Shown here piece by piece: positions 1-9,601 of a stretch of DNA of 64,000 bases. Origin of the DNA: Rhizobium leguminosarum (GTDB lineage Bacteria; Pseudomonadota; Alphaproteobacteria; Rhizobiales; Rhizobiaceae); assembly GCF_002953715.1 (NCBI RefSeq), contig NZ_CP025012.1, forward strand, positions 1,054,001 to 1,118,000, written 5' to 3'. The notes under the pieces were generated by a model that saw only the letters and a program-made list of their open reading frames with translations, searched no databases and was not told the origin of the DNA. Made by a program: the position numbers and the translations under genes. Each line of letters opens with the position of its first letter. The first letter of the stretch is position 1.

Positions 1-23
1 CGTGTTATCGCCCGGCTGACAGC

Positions 24-65
24 TGGAGCGCCGCGCGTCCGATAGGATGCGCCAAGGTCGCTCCA
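24..65. repeat. Rhizobial intergenic palindrome (copy 1)
   Basis: An imperfect hairpin ends in TGGAGCG (24-30) and CGCTCCA (59-65), with an inner arm pair GCGCGTCC / GGATGCGC. Its sequence closely matches the first hairpin of the element at 5207-5308, so the two are copies of one dispersed intergenic repeat. This copy lacks the second hairpin. It lies just upstream of the Dabb-domain gene. Confidence 0.7.
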
Positions 66-96
66 TCATTTTGATAAATCTGACAGGAGCTTCCGC

Positions 97-402
97 GTGA
101 TCCGTCATATCGTCTTCTTCACCGTGCAGGAGGAACATCTGCAGGAGGTGAGGGCCGGGCTTTCGATTCTGACCGGCATTCCGCATGCGCGGCTGCTGGA
201 AATCGGCACCAATGTGAAGACCGATCAGCTGGGCACCGAGATCGATCTCGTGGTCTACGGCGAATTCGACGATGAGGCGGCCCTCGCTGCCTATAAGGCG
301 CATCCTGATTATCAGCTCTCGATCGACCGCGTGCGACCGCTCCGCGAAAAGCGCATCGCCGCCGATTACAACAGCCGCACGGCGGTGACGCGGCCGCTCT
401 GA
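97..402 (+). CDS. Dabb (stress-responsive A/B barrel) domain protein
   Basis: A 101-residue protein opening MIRHIVFFT, the usual first strand of Dabb-type ferredoxin-like barrels. The start is GTG, preceded by ACAGGAGC at a good spacing, which decides the start. Dabb proteins are small dimeric cytoplasmic barrels; some are cofactor-independent enzymes, but most bacterial ones have no assigned reaction. No signal peptide or membrane segment is visible. It stands alone behind an intergenic repeat and is followed by an MFS gene on the other strand. The family call is fairly secure; the function is unknown. Confidence 0.75.
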   Translation: MIRHIVFFTVQEEHLQEVRAGLSILTGIPHARLLEIGTNVKTDQLGTEIDLVVYGEFDDEAALAAYKAHPDYQLSIDRVRPLREKRIAADYNSRTAVTRPL

Positions 403-686
403 ATTGCGCAAACATCCAACTGCCAGGCCACGTTCCATTGAAATTTCAAATGGATGAATCATTGTCCGGATTCGGATCGCCCCGACGCTGACTCAACTTC
501 TGAGCCCTCGGACTCAACTTTCGAAAAAGCGGCGGCAAGCGATTCAAAAGATTCGCAAAAAGTGGCTGCTCGCTCAGTGCCTGGTCGGCCACAACGATCG
601 CGGTGGGCGGACGGCAAGGCGCTCTCGTCCTGATGTCGATGATAATCAAGACAGATTAAGAATCGCTGACTTTGCAGGCCGGGCTC

Positions 687-1910
687 TCACGGAGCGACCG
701 GGCTCGGCTCCGATGCGTGGGCGCCGCGCACCAGCGCCATCAGCATCAGCACGAAGGCCAGCGACAAGGCTGCGAGAACGGCGCAGGCAAAGAGCGCCGG
801 GCCGGTGCCGGCGCGGTCGAGGATGGCGGTGAAGATGACCGGGGCGATGGCGTTGGCGAGATTTTGCGGCAGCGACAGTCTGGCTGATTGCAGTCCGAAT
901 TCGCGCGGCGAGAACAGCGCCAGCGGCAGCAGCGCGCGGGCGACGGTCATGACGCCGGCGCCGAAGCCATAGAGCAGGATGAAGGTGACGAGCAGCGGTG
1001 TCGACGGGCTGGCGACCAGCATTATCAGGAAACTGATCATCATCAGGCTGATGCCCATGGTCGCGCTGAGCATGGGGTTGCCGCGCCGGCCGAGCAGCAT
1101 GTCGAGGAAACGTGCCGAGATGCCGAGGACGCCGCGTGCCGAGCCGAGCTGCAGCGCGAATGCCGGCGAGGCGCCGGACTGGCGGAAGATTTCGAGCAGC
1201 GATGGCGAGATGCCGAAGGTGATGAAGGTTGAGATCGTCGTCGCCGCGGCAATCAGCAGGAAGGCTTTGCGTTGCTCAGCCTTCGACAGCGGCACCGGGG
1301 CGATTTCAGCCGCACTGCCTTCGACATGCGTTGCGACCGGCTTCGGCAGGGCGAAAAGATGCAGCGGCAGGCAGACGAAGAATTGCAGCGCTGCGCAGAC
1401 CAGGAAGGTTAGGCGCCAGCCGACCGCCTCGTTGAGCAGGCTGAGGATCGGCCAGAAGATGGCGCTCGAAAGTCCGGTGAACAGCATCAGGATGGCGATG
1501 ACGCGTTTGCCGTTCGACCCTTCGCGCTCGACGACGGCGGTATAGGCCGGTGCCGAGAGGCCAAATGCGCCGCCAATGCCGATGATGACCCAAGCGCTGG
1601 CGTAGAGCACGATGCCGTTTGCGGCGGCAAGCAGAAGCAGGCCAAGCGCAAAGGTCAGCGAAGCGGCCGAAAGTACCCGGGCAGCGCCGTAGCGGCCGAG
1701 CCATCGGCCGGTTGCCGGGCCGACAATGGCGCTGACCACCATCATGATCGTCAGGCCGGCAAATACCACTTCGTTCGGCAGACCGAGATCGGGCGCCACG
1801 ACGCGGCCCATGACCCCGAGCATGTCGAAAGTCGTGCCCCAGCCGATCAGCTGGGTAACGGCAAGGACGGTGACCGTCTGCGCCGAGCGGAAGCGGGAGG
1901 ATTTTGGCAT
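687..1910 (-). CDS. MFS transporter
   Basis: A 407-residue membrane protein with about twelve hydrophobic segments in two halves, separated by a hydrophilic loop near residues 190-215 (KPVATHVEGSAAEIAPVPLS). The first half carries the MFS-like loop GPATGRWLGRYGAAR between TM2 and TM3. Length and layout fit the major facilitator superfamily, an inner-membrane secondary transporter driven by the proton gradient. The substrate cannot be read from the sequence. No strong Shine-Dalgarno sequence precedes the ATG. No regulator is adjacent; the neighbouring feuNPQ operon is divergent, about 375 bases away. Confidence 0.85.
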   Translation of the reverse strand: MPKSSRFRSAQTVTVLAVTQLIGWGTTFDMLGVMGRVVAPDLGLPNEVVFAGLTIMMVVSAIVGPATGRWLGRYGAARVLSAASLTFALGLLLLAAANGIVLYASAWVIIGIGGAFGLSAPAYTAVVEREGSNGKRVIAILMLFTGLSSAIFWPILSLLNEAVGWRLTFLVCAALQFFVCLPLHLFALPKPVATHVEGSAAEIAPVPLSKAEQRKAFLLIAAATTISTFITFGISPSLLEIFRQSGASPAFALQLGSARGVLGISARFLDMLLGRRGNPMLSATMGISLMMISFLIMLVASPSTPLLVTFILLYGFGAGVMTVARALLPLALFSPREFGLQSARLSLPQNLANAIAPVIFTAILDRAGTGPALFACAVLAALSLAFVLMLMALVRGAHASEPSPVAP

Positions 1911-2285
1911 CGGGGCTGAAACGGTCTGAAATGCGGGGGCAGCAAGGAGATAACAGTTTCAACCGGCCGGTGAAAGCTGCGGTTGGCAGGAATCGGAACG
2001 GCGCGGCCGATTCGCAAACGACGGCTGTGGAGCCGGTCCCGCCAACTCACCGCCTTTACGGGGGTGATGAAGCATGCGTGGATCCCAAGGCCGGAGGCTA
2101 TCGTTTTTGGACGCAACGGCGGCCGCCGGAGCCTGCCGCGGCGGCGGTTTCCAGGCGCTGAAACAGGCTGTTCCGAACAGTCGAGAACAGTTCTAAACAC
2201 CCTGCATTACAGCGCATTCATTTGCCATTCAGGTCACGTGAGTACATATTCGGAGCAAGTTGGCATTACCTTGAAAGCATAACAC
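1911..2285. other. Intergenic region between MFS gene and feuN
   Basis: This 375-base divergent region holds no convincing gene. Its right part has clustered GAAC/GTTC motifs (2168-2193) that may be a response-regulator site. It must carry the promoters of the MFS gene and of feuNPQ, but no clear -35/-10 pair can be named by eye. Confidence 0.5.
2168..2193. promoter_or_regulatory. Candidate FeuP-type operator (GAACAGT repeats)
   Basis: CTGTTCCGAACAG (2168-2180) is a 13-base palindrome. GAACAGT occurs at 2175-2181 and again at 2185-2191, exactly 10 bases apart, and GAACAGTTC (2185-2193) is itself a dyad. Tandem half-sites about one helical turn apart are typical of OmpR/PhoB-type regulators such as FeuP, encoded about 400 bases downstream. 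The assignment to FeuP is inference. Confidence 0.35.
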
Positions 2286-2534
2286 ATGGCCTTTCCTCTG
2301 AGCGTCGCAGCATTGGCCGCCGGACTGGTGGTTTCGGCGCCCTCACCGGACGCCACGGGCAGTTTTGTCCTGCGTGTGGGAGGCGATTGCAGCGCCGCCG
2401 CAGCCCAGGTCGTCGAGCAGACGGGCGGCCAGTTGCTGTCCGTGCAACCGGTGGGCGATACCTGCATCATCACCGTTCTTGTGCAGGGCAACGGCCAGCG
2501 CCCACGCAAAGTGACGGTAAAGGTTCCGATGTAA
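2286..2534 (+). CDS. feuN: Small exported protein upstream of feuPQ, FeuN-like
   Basis: An 82-residue protein with a hydrophobic N-terminus (residues 1-18) ending near VSAPSPDA, which could be a signal sequence, and two cysteines (in GGDC and GDTC) that could form a periplasmic disulfide. Position and size match FeuN of Sinorhizobium meliloti, a small periplasmic protein encoded just upstream of feuPQ that restrains the FeuQ sensor. A stop codon lies directly upstream of the ATG, so the start cannot be extended; the Shine-Dalgarno sequence is weak (GAAAG). The feuP ATG follows 55 bases after the stop. The name rests on position and architecture, not on an alignment. Confidence 0.65.
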   Translation: MAFPLSVAALAAGLVVSAPSPDATGSFVLRVGGDCSAAAAQVVEQTGGQLLSVQPVGDTCIITVLVQGNGQRPRKVTVKVPM

Positions 2535-2589
2535 GTGGAATCGGCTTATTCAGGACATTGATCGATTTGAAGCGGACGAAGGCGGACCG

Positions 2590-3261
2590 ATGCGCATCCT
2601 GGTAGTCGAAGACGACGTTAATCTGAACCGGCAGCTGGCCGACACGCTGAAGGAGGCGGGATATGTCGTCGACCAGGCGTTCGACGGCGAGGAAGGCCAT
2701 TTCCTCGGCGACACCGAACCCTATGACGCCATCATCCTCGATATCGGCCTGCCGGAGATGGACGGGGTCACCGTTCTTGAAAAATGGCGCGGCGCCGGCC
2801 GCGGCGTGCCGGTGCTGATTCTCACGGCGCGCGACCGATGGAGCGACAAGGTCGCCGGCATCGATGCCGGTGCCGACGACTACGTCACCAAACCCTTCCA
2901 TGTCGAGGAAGTGCTGGCGCGCATTCGGGCGCTGATCCGGCGTGCGGCCGGGCATTCCTCATCCGAGATCATCTGCGGGCCGGTGCGGCTCGATACCAAG
3001 TCCTCGAAGGCGACGGTCAACGGCACGACGCTGAAACTGACCTCGCACGAATATCGCCTGCTCGCCTATCTCATGCATCACATGGGTGAGGTCGTCTCGC
3101 GCACGGAGCTGGTCGAGCATATGTACGACCAGGATTTCGACCGTGATTCCAACACGATCGAAGTCTTCGTCGGCCGCCTGCGCAAGAAAATGGGCGTCGA
3201 CCTGATCGAAACGGTGCGCGGTCTCGGCTACCGCATCCAAGCGCCGAAACATGCGAATTAA
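2590..3261 (+). CDS. feuP: Response regulator FeuP (OmpR/PhoB family)
   Basis: A 223-residue two-domain response regulator. The receiver domain (1-115) has the acidic pocket VVEDD, the phosphoacceptor Asp51 in LDIGLPEMDG, and the conserved Lys in VTKPFH. The C-terminal winged helix (about 128-220) has the OmpR-type motif TSHEYRLLAYL and ends TVRGLGYRI. FeuP with FeuQ is needed for high-affinity iron uptake in R. leguminosarum, and in S. meliloti for cyclic glucan export and symbiosis. The last 11 bases overlap the start of feuQ, so the pair is translationally coupled. Genetic linkage to cycHJKL downstream agrees with published rhizobial maps. Confidence 0.85.
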   Translation: MRILVVEDDVNLNRQLADTLKEAGYVVDQAFDGEEGHFLGDTEPYDAIILDIGLPEMDGVTVLEKWRGAGRGVPVLILTARDRWSDKVAGIDAGADDYVTKPFHVEEVLARIRALIRRAAGHSSSEIICGPVRLDTKSSKATVNGTTLKLTSHEYRLLAYLMHHMGEVVSRTELVEHMYDQDFDRDSNTIEVFVGRLRKKMGVDLIETVRGLGYRIQAPKHAN

Positions 3262-4654
3262 GTCGCTCACCGCACGTGTTTTGTTGCTGACCACGGTTTG
3301 GTCGACGGTGGCGCTGGTGGTGATCGGTCTGTTGATCTCCACCCTCTACCGCAAGAGCGCCGAACGCGGTTTCCAGGATCTGTTGCGGGCGCAGCTCTAT
3401 AACGTCATCAATTCGGTGGTGATCGGCGATCAGGGCGCGCTCAGCGGCAGCCCGCAGCTCGGCGACCTGCGTTTTGCCCAGCCGAAGACCGGCTGGTACT
3501 GGGTGGTGGAGCCGCTCGGCACCTATACGACCGCACCGCTGGTCTCGCCCTCGCTCGGCTCGGCGCTCATCCCGGTTCCCTCGGTCGTCGAGGCGCCCTT
3601 CGACAAGAATTACGAGCGCTACTATCAGGTGACGGATGCCTCCGGGAACCGTGTGCAGGTGGCCGAGACCGAAGTGGTGCTCGATACCGACGGGCGTGCG
3701 GCGCGCGTCCGCGTCACCGGCAATGTCGATGTCGTCGAGGACGACGTGCGTACCTTTTCCCACAGCCTCTATCTGGCGCTTGCCGGTTTCGGCGTCGGCA
3801 GTCTGATCGTCAACGCGTTGGCGATTCTCTACGGCCTGAAGCCGCTCGACAAGGCGCGTGCCGCGCTGGAGCGCATCCGCGCCGGCGAGAGCGAGCAGCT
3901 GAAGGGCGACTTCCCGCGCGAAATCCTGCCGCTCGCCAACGAGGTGAATGCGCTGATCGACAGCAACCGCCGCATCGTCGAGCGGGCCCGCATGCAGGTC
4001 GGCAATCTCGCGCATTCGCTGAAGACGCCGATCGCCGTGCTCCTCAACGAGGCGCGTGTCCTGGAGAAATCCCATGGCGAGCTGGTGCGCAGCCAGGCGG
4101 AATCGATGCAGGGGCAGGTGCAGTCGTATCTCAATCGGGCGCGCATTGCCGCGCAGCGCGAATCCGTGCTCGCCCGCACAGATGCCGAGCCGGCGCTGGA
4201 GCGGCTGGTGCGCGTCATGCGCCGGCTGAACGTCGATACCGAATTCGACCTCGTTGTCTCGCCGCCGCATCTGGCTGTTGCCATGGAGCAGCAGGATCTC
4301 GAGGAAACTGTCGGCAATCTCCTGGAGAATGCGGCGCGTTTTGCCAAGAGCAGGGTGCGGCTTTCGGCCGTCGAAGCCGGCGAGGATGTGAAGGGGGTGG
4401 AGGCGAGCGGGCGCCGCCACTGGGTGGAGCTCGCCGTCGAGGATGACGGGCCGGGCCTGGAGCCGGACCAGATCCGCGAGGCGCTGAAGCGCGGCCGCAG
4501 GCTGGACGAAAGCAAGCCGGGAACCGGGCTCGGCCTTTCGATCGTCACCGAGATTTCCAACGAATACCAGGGACGGCTCGAGCTTTCCCGCGGTGAATGG
4601 GGCGGGCTGAAGGCGAAGCTTATCCTGCCTGGCGTCACAAAGGATGTTGCATGA
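3251..4654 (+). CDS. feuQ: Sensor histidine kinase FeuQ
   Basis: A 467-residue membrane kinase of the PhoQ-like class. TM1 is at about 9-30, a periplasmic sensor domain spans about 31-170, and TM2 is at about 176-198 (LALAGFGVGSLIVNALAIL). A HAMP-like linker follows, then the dimerisation/phosphoacceptor motif LAHSLKTPI with His255, and the ATPase domain with N box NLLENAARFAK, G1 VEDDGPGLEPDQ and G2 GTGLGLSIV. It should phosphorylate FeuP. The start ATG lies inside the last codons of feuP. The periplasmic domain is the expected docking site for the FeuN-like protein encoded upstream. Confidence 0.85.
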   Translation: MRIKSLTARVLLLTTVWSTVALVVIGLLISTLYRKSAERGFQDLLRAQLYNVINSVVIGDQGALSGSPQLGDLRFAQPKTGWYWVVEPLGTYTTAPLVSPSLGSALIPVPSVVEAPFDKNYERYYQVTDASGNRVQVAETEVVLDTDGRAARVRVTGNVDVVEDDVRTFSHSLYLALAGFGVGSLIVNALAILYGLKPLDKARAALERIRAGESEQLKGDFPREILPLANEVNALIDSNRRIVERARMQVGNLAHSLKTPIAVLLNEARVLEKSHGELVRSQAESMQGQVQSYLNRARIAAQRESVLARTDAEPALERLVRVMRRLNVDTEFDLVVSPPHLAVAMEQQDLEETVGNLLENAARFAKSRVRLSAVEAGEDVKGVEASGRRHWVELAVEDDGPGLEPDQIREALKRGRRLDESKPGTGLGLSIVTEISNEYQGRLELSRGEWGGLKAKLILPGVTKDVA

Positions 4655-4772
4655 GCAACTGCTTGATGTCACAAAGATACTGGCAAATGTATAGCATGCT
4701 TTGCCTTAATGCTGACACGGGGACGCTGCACTTCGATCGGCTGAAATTGACCCCTGATCGTGGTTCGACGCA

Positions 4773-5195
4773 ATGACTTTACGCTCGCAAGGCATGATCG
4801 TTTCCGCTCTTCTCGTTGCCGTCGCGCTGTCCGGCTGCACGACGACGAAGAGTGCCGCTTCGCGCGGTATTTTTTCGAGCAAGCCCTCGGCATCGGCCGC
4901 CTTCATCACCGCGCTGCAGGGCGGCATTGTCGGCCGCAGCGGCGTGAGCTTGACCGACAGCGACAAGCAGCGGGCGCTCGAGGCGGAATATCGGGCACTG
5001 GAAGGGGCGGCCGTCGGCCAGCCGGTGCTCTGGACCGGCAAGGACGTCACCGGCAAGGTCGTCGCGGCCGCACCCTATCAGGTCGGCTCGCAGAACTGCC
5101 GGCAATATACCCATACGCTGACCGTCGACGGCAAGGACACGGTGGCGCGCGGCGCTGCCTGCCGCAACGACGACGGCAGCTGGTCGCCGCTCTGA
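4773..5195 (+). CDS. 17-kDa-antigen-like surface lipoprotein
   Basis: A 140-residue protein with a lipoprotein signal peptide: basic start MTLRSQG, hydrophobic core, and lipobox ALSGC with the acylated cysteine at residue 22. The mature part has the features of the Rickettsia 17-kDa surface antigen family, including GKVVAAAPYQVGSQNCRQYTHT and a C-terminal CRNDDGSWSPL. The protein is expected on the outer membrane and its role is unknown. It sits alone between feuQ and the repeat upstream of cycH. The family call is good. Confidence 0.8.
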   Translation: MTLRSQGMIVSALLVAVALSGCTTTKSAASRGIFSSKPSASAAFITALQGGIVGRSGVSLTDSDKQRALEAEYRALEGAAVGQPVLWTGKDVTGKVVAAAPYQVGSQNCRQYTHTLTVDGKDTVARGAACRNDDGSWSPL

Positions 5196-5206
5196 ATTGC
5201 GGCCAA

Positions 5207-5308
5207 TAGAGCGCCGCGCGTCCGACAGGACGCGCTAAGGACGCTCTATCACTTTAAATGGCGCATAATCCTTTCCGAAAATCGATTCCGATTCTCGGGG
5301 TTATGCGC
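5207..5308. repeat. Rhizobial two-hairpin intergenic repeat (copy 2)
   Basis: The first hairpin has ends TAGAGCG (5207-5213) and CGCTCTA (5242-5248) and closely matches the element at 24-65. The second has arms GCGCATAA (5261-5268) and TTATGCGC (5301-5308). This two-stem design in an intergenic gap is typical of dispersed rhizobial mosaic elements. It may act as a terminator for the lipoprotein gene and lies about 70 bases before cycH. Confidence 0.75.
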
Positions 5309-5377
5309 TAGCCTCAAATCTTCGTCATTCCGGCTTTGGCAGTTGGAATGAAGGCGCGCTTCACGTATTTGGGCGAC

Positions 5378-6598
5378 ATGCTGTTCTGGATTCTCGTTGC
5401 CGCTTTGACGGCAGCCCTCGCCGTCATCCTGCTCTACCCCCTTCTGCGCGGAGCGAAGGCGGCGGAAAATATCCGTGCGGGCGAGGCGGCGGTCTATCGC
5501 GACCAGTTGCGCGAACTCGACCGCGATCTCGATGGCGGGCTGATTACCCCGGAGGAGGCTGATTACGCCAGGGCGGAAATCGGCCGGCGGCTGATCGCCG
5601 TCTCGGCCGACGAGCCGGCTGAGACGCCGAAACCCGCACGGCATCACCGTTTCACCGAGGCCTTCGTCCTCCTGCTCCTGCCAGTTCTCGGGCTCTGTCT
5701 TTATTTGACGACGGGCAGGCCGGACCTGCCCTCGCAGCCGCTGGAAGCGCGGCTGGAAAATCCTAGCAACGACGTGGCGGTGCTGATCACCAAGGCGGAA
5801 CGGCACCTGGCGGTGAACCCCGATGACGGCAAGGGCTGGGATGTGCTGGCGCCGATCTATTTCCGCACGATGCGCGTCAACGACGCGCAAGTGGCCTACC
5901 GCAATGCCATCCGGCTTCTCGGCCCGAGCCCCGTTCGGCTCGATGGCCTTGCCGAGACGCTGATGGCGGCCTCCGACGGCGTGGTGACCGAGGTGGCGCG
6001 GCAAGTGCTGGAACAGTCGCTGACGCTGGAGCCTGACAATCCGCGCGCCCGCTTCTACATCGCCCTCAGCATGGAGCAGGCGGGACGGCCCGATGAGGCG
6101 CGCCAGGCCTTCGAGGCGCTGGCGAAACAATCGCCATCAGATGCGCCCTGGCTGCCGCTGGTCAACCAGCATATCGCCATGAACGGCGGCGCGCCGGCAG
6201 GTGCCAATCCGACTACCCCGGGCGCCGGTTCGGCTGCTCCGGGCGCCGGTTCGGCTGCTCCGGGCGCCGGTTCGGCTGCTCCGGGCGCCGGTTCGGCGGC
6301 CCCCGGAAATCCCACGCAGCAAGATGTGGCGGCGGCCGAGACTATGAGCGCCGACGACCGGCAGCAGATGATCCGCGGCATGGTCGAGAGCCTCGATGCC
6401 AAGCTCAGCGAGGATCCGAACAATTTCGAGGGATGGATGCGGCTCGTCCGCTCTTACGCCGTATTGAACGACAAGGATCGCGCCGCCGGCGCCCTGAAAC
6501 GCGGGCTTGCGGCCTTTCCGCCGCCTGGCGAAGAGGGCAGGCAATTGCTGGCGCTTGCCAGGGAACTCGGCATAGCCACGGAGGAAGCGACGCAATGA
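5378..6598 (+). CDS. cycH: Cytochrome c maturation protein CycH (CcmI)
   Basis: A 406-residue membrane-anchored TPR protein. Taking the ATG at [16 protein letters not shown] gives the usual CcmI architecture: TM1 at once, a cytoplasmic loop with [12 protein letters not shown]2 at about 95-113, then periplasmic tetratricopeptide repeats. CcmI holds apocytochrome c and presents it to the haem ligation complex. A start 42 bases earlier is open but would add an odd hydrophilic leader. Residues around 280-310 are a low-complexity linker coded by a 21-base tandem repeat (four units of PGAGSAA), which splits the TPR part into two blocks. The stop overlaps the cycJ start (ATGA). Confidence 0.88.
   Translation: MLFWILVAALTAALAVILLYPLLRGAKAAENIRAGEAAVYRDQLRELDRDLDGGLITPEEADYARAEIGRRLIAVSADEPAETPKPARHHRFTEAFVLLLLPVLGLCLYLTTGRPDLPSQPLEARLENPSNDVAVLITKAERHLAVNPDDGKGWDVLAPIYFRTMRVNDAQVAYRNAIRLLGPSPVRLDGLAETLMAASDGVVTEVARQVLEQSLTLEPDNPRARFYIALSMEQAGRPDEARQAFEALAKQSPSDAPWLPLVNQHIAMNGGAPAGANPTTPGAGSAAPGAGSAAPGAGSAAPGAGSAAPGNPTQQDVAAAETMSADDRQQMIRGMVESLDAKLSEDPNNFEGWMRLVRSYAVLNDKDRAAGALKRGLAAFPPPGEEGRQLLALARELGIATEEATQ
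6218..6301 (+). repeat. 21-bp tandem repeat (x4) inside cycH
   Basis: Four head-to-tail 21-base units begin at 6218, 6239, 6260 and 6281. The first three are identical and the fourth differs near its end. Each codes PGAGSAA, so copy-number change keeps the frame and only lengthens the linker of CycH. It is a candidate variable-number repeat. Confidence 0.95.
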
Positions 6599-7077
6599 CG
6601 CGCAAGCAGAAGCGCCTGGCGGTGATTGCAGGCGGCATGGGCTTCATCCTCGCCGCCGTGCTGCTGGTGATGTTCGCCTTCAGCCAGTCGGTTGCCTATT
6701 TCTACATGCCGGCCGATCTCGCCAAGACGCCAGTGGCGCCGGAAACCCGCATCCGGCTCGGCGGCCTGGTCGGCGAGGGCAGTGTCGTGCGCGGCACCGG
6801 CTCGACGGTGGAATTTGCCGTCACCGACGGCAGCACCAATGCCGTGAAGGTCAAATATACCGGCATCCTTCCAGATCTCTTCCGCGAGGGGCAGGGCGTC
6901 GTCACCGAAGGCATGTTTGCCGCTGGAACGAACGTCTTCGTCGCCGACACCGTGCTTGCCAAGCATGACGAGACCTATATGCCGAAGGATGTGGCCGACA
7001 GGCTCAAATCCCAGGGGCTGTGGAAGGAAGGCCAAGGCCAGGAAGCCCAGGGCCAGGAAGTGAAGGCGACGCCATGA
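6595..7077 (+). CDS. cycJ: Haem chaperone CycJ (CcmE)
   Basis: A 160-residue protein with an N-terminal membrane anchor (about 8-30) and a periplasmic OB-fold. His124 in [10 protein letters not shown] is the residue that covalently binds haem in CcmE, and the following tyrosine is the expected axial ligand. CcmE takes haem and hands it to CcmF. The C-terminus carries a short repeat [10 protein letters not shown]. The ATG overlaps the cycH stop and the stop overlaps the cycK start, so the operon is tightly coupled. A longer upstream frame exists, but the overlap start with MTRKQKRL is the family start. Confidence 0.93.
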   Translation: MTRKQKRLAVIAGGMGFILAAVLLVMFAFSQSVAYFYMPADLAKTPVAPETRIRLGGLVGEGSVVRGTGSTVEFAVTDGSTNAVKVKYTGILPDLFREGQGVVTEGMFAAGTNVFVADTVLAKHDETYMPKDVADRLKSQGLWKEGQGQEAQGQEVKATP

Positions 7078-9071
7078 TCATCGAGATCGGCCATTACGCG
7101 CTGGTGCTGGCGCTCGCCACGGCGCTCATCCTTTCTATCGTGCCGGTGATCGGAGCCCGTCGTCACGACCGGGCGATGATGGATGTGGCGACAATCGGCT
7201 CGCTGGCGATGTTTGCGCTGGTGGCCTTCTCCTTCGCCGTGCTGACCTATGCCCATGTCGTCTCGGATTTCTCGGTCGAGAACGTCTGGGAGAATTCGCA
7301 TTCGCTGGTGCCGCTACTCTACAAATATTCCGGCGTCTGGGGCAATCACGAAGGGTCGATGATGCTCTGGCTGCTGATCCTGACGCTGTTCAGCGCGCTG
7401 GTCGCCGTCTTCGGCCGCAATCTGCCGGAGACGCTGAAGGCCAATGTGCTTGCCGTGCAGGCGTGGATTTCGGTGGCCTTCACACTGTTCATTCTGCTGA
7501 CCTCCAATCCCTTCCTGCGGCTCGATCCGGCACCGGCCGAGGGCCGCGATCTCAACCCGGTGCTTCAGGATGTCGGTCTCGCGATCCATCCGCCGCTGCT
7601 TTATCTCGGCTATGTCGGCTTCTCCGTCTGCTTCTCCTTTGCGGTTGCGGCCCTGCTGGAAGGGCGCATCGACGCCGCCTGGGCACGCTGGGTGCGGCCC
7701 TGGACGCTTGCCGCCTGGACCTTTCTGACGCTTGGCATCGCCATGGGCTCCTACTGGGCCTATTACGAGCTCGGCTGGGGCGGCTGGTGGTTCTGGGACC
7801 CGGTGGAAAACGCCTCCTTCATGCCGTGGCTCGCCGGCACCGCCCTGCTGCATTCGGCGCTTGTCATGGAAAAGCGCGAGGCGCTGAAGATCTGGACGGT
7901 GCTGCTGGCCATCCTCACCTTCTCGCTGTCGCTGATGGGCACCTTCCTGGTGCGCTCCGGCGTGCTGACCTCGGTGCATGCCTTTGCCAGCGACCCCTCC
8001 CGCGGCGTCTTCATTCTCTGCATCCTGCTGATCTTCATCGGCGGGGCGCTGTCGCTGTTTGCCTTCCGCGCGCCGAAGCTCGCGGCAGGCGGGCTGTTTG
8101 CGCCGATCTCGCGCGAGGGCGCGCTCGTCGTCAACAATCTGATCCTGACGGTCGCCTGCGGCACGGTGCTGACCGGCACGCTCTATCCGCTGCTCTTGGA
8201 AACGCTGACCGGCGACAAGATTTCCGTCGGGCCGCCCTTCTTCAACCTGACCTTCGGCCTGCTGATGGCGCCGCTGATCGTCATCGTGCCGTTCGGACCG
8301 ATGCTGGCCTGGAAGCGCGGCGATCTGCTGGGTGCCCTGCAGCGGCTCTATGTCGTGGCAGGCCTCGCCTTCCTTGCCGCGGTGGTCTTCTTCTACATCG
8401 AACATGGCGGGCCGGTGCTGTCAGTGCTCGGCCTCGCCGCCGGGTTGTTCCTGGTCCTCGGCGCCGTCGCCGATCTCTGGTACCGCGCCGGCATCGGCAA
8501 GGTCGCGGGCCGTCTTGCCTGGCGCCGGCTTTCCGGCTTGCCGCGTTCGGCCTTCGGCACGGCGCTCGCCCATGCCGGGCTCGGCGTCACCGTGCTCGGC
8601 ATCGTCGCGGTGACGACCTTCCAGAGCGAGCATGTCATCGAGATGAAGCCGGGTGAGGTGACCGAGGCCGGCGGTTACAGCCTGCATTTCGACGGCATGC
8701 AGCCGGGGACCGGGCCGAACTACACCGAGGAGCGCGGCCACTTCACCATCCGGCGTGGCGGCGTCGCGGTTGCCGATACCTGGTCGGCCAAGCGCCTCTA
8801 TACCGCCCGGCAGATGCCGACGACCGAGGCCGGCATCCTGACCTTCGGGCTTAGCCAGCTCTATGTCTCCCTGGGTGACGCCACCAAGGACGGCGGCATC
8901 GTCGTGCGCATCTGGTGGAAGCCGTTCATTCTCTGCATCTGGGGCGGAGCGGTGTTCATGGCCTTCGGCGGCCTCGTCTCGCTCAGCGACCGGCGCCTGC
9001 GTGTCGGCGCCCCGCGCCGCAAGGCGAAGCCGACAAGGCCGGCAGCTCCCGCAATGGAGCCGGCGGAATGA
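7074..9071 (+). CDS. cycK: Haem lyase subunit CycK (CcmF)
   Basis: A 665-residue polytopic inner-membrane protein. The WWD signature is clear in [18 protein letters not shown] (about residues 236-253), and the protein has many TM segments plus a large periplasmic loop near the C-terminus. CcmF with CcmH and CcmI forms the ligation module that attaches haem to apocytochrome cysteines. The start ATG overlaps the cycJ stop (ATGA), and its own stop overlaps the cycL start in the same way. Length fits the family (about 650-670). Confidence 0.95.
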   Translation: MIIEIGHYALVLALATALILSIVPVIGARRHDRAMMDVATIGSLAMFALVAFSFAVLTYAHVVSDFSVENVWENSHSLVPLLYKYSGVWGNHEGSMMLWLLILTLFSALVAVFGRNLPETLKANVLAVQAWISVAFTLFILLTSNPFLRLDPAPAEGRDLNPVLQDVGLAIHPPLLYLGYVGFSVCFSFAVAALLEGRIDAAWARWVRPWTLAAWTFLTLGIAMGSYWAYYELGWGGWWFWDPVENASFMPWLAGTALLHSALVMEKREALKIWTVLLAILTFSLSLMGTFLVRSGVLTSVHAFASDPSRGVFILCILLIFIGGALSLFAFRAPKLAAGGLFAPISREGALVVNNLILTVACGTVLTGTLYPLLLETLTGDKISVGPPFFNLTFGLLMAPLIVIVPFGPMLAWKRGDLLGALQRLYVVAGLAFLAAVVFFYIEHGGPVLSVLGLAAGLFLVLGAVADLWYRAGIGKVAGRLAWRRLSGLPRSAFGTALAHAGLGVTVLGIVAVTTFQSEHVIEMKPGEVTEAGGYSLHFDGMQPGTGPNYTEERGHFTIRRGGVAVADTWSAKRLYTARQMPTTEAGILTFGLSQLYVSLGDATKDGGIVVRIWWKPFILCIWGGAVFMAFGGLVSLSDRRLRVGAPRRKAKPTRPAAPAMEPAE

Positions 9072-9523
9072 TGCGGCGTCTGCTCCTGGCTTTTGCTTTG
9101 CTGCTGATGGCGGCCCCCGCCTTCGCCGTCAATCCGGATGAGGTACTGGCCGATCCGGCGCTCGAGGCGCGGGCCCGCGCGCTTTCGGCGGAACTGCGCT
9201 GCATGGTCTGCCAGAACCAGTCGATCGACGATTCCAACGCCGATCTGGCCAAGGACTTGCGCCTGCTGGTGCGCGAGCGCATCACCGATGGCGACAGCGA
9301 CGAGGCGGTGCTGAACTATATCGTCTCGCGCTACGGCGAGTTCGTGCTTTTGAAGCCGCGTGTCAGCGTGAAGACGGTGCTGCTCTGGGGCGCACCGGTG
9401 CTGCTGGTGCTCGCCGGCGGGCTGTCGCTGCTGGTCTTTGCGCGCAAGAGGGCGGGCAAACCGACCGGCAGCAAGCTGACGGCAGACGAGCAGGCGCGGC
9501 TGAGCGAGCTTCTGAAAAAATAA
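9068..9523 (+). CDS. cycL: Cytochrome c maturation protein CycL (CcmH)
   Basis: A 151-residue protein with an N-terminal signal sequence ([20 protein letters not shown]), the redox motif [10 protein letters not shown] with Cys45 and Cys48, and one C-terminal TM at about 101-122. CcmH keeps apocytochrome cysteines reduced for haem attachment. A second ATG follows at once (MM), so the start could shift by three bases. It is the last gene of cycHJKL. In R. leguminosarum mutations in this operon also affect siderophore and iron uptake phenotypes. Confidence 0.94.
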   Translation: MMRRLLLAFALLLMAAPAFAVNPDEVLADPALEARARALSAELRCMVCQNQSIDDSNADLAKDLRLLVRERITDGDSDEAVLNYIVSRYGEFVLLKPRVSVKTVLLWGAPVLLVLAGGLSLLVFARKRAGKPTGSKLTADEQARLSELLKK

Positions 9524-9601
9524 CCGGCCAGCCGGCAACTCTCCAGCGCGATGTGTGCGCCGCGGCGGGTGATGCGCAATCAACTGGAAAATTACGAGGC
9601 T

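Noticed and set aside
446..649. 67-codon minus-strand frame in the gap after the Dabb gene
   Set aside because: No ribosome-binding site or family pattern; rich in Arg and Pro as is usual for chance frames in this GC range.
3071..4672. 533-codon minus-strand frame over feuQ
   Set aside because: Antisense to a complete histidine kinase gene that overlaps feuP in the expected way.
6218..6301. Tandem repeat considered as a CRISPR array
   Set aside because: Units are contiguous without spacers and code an in-frame linker in cycH; no cas genes are present.
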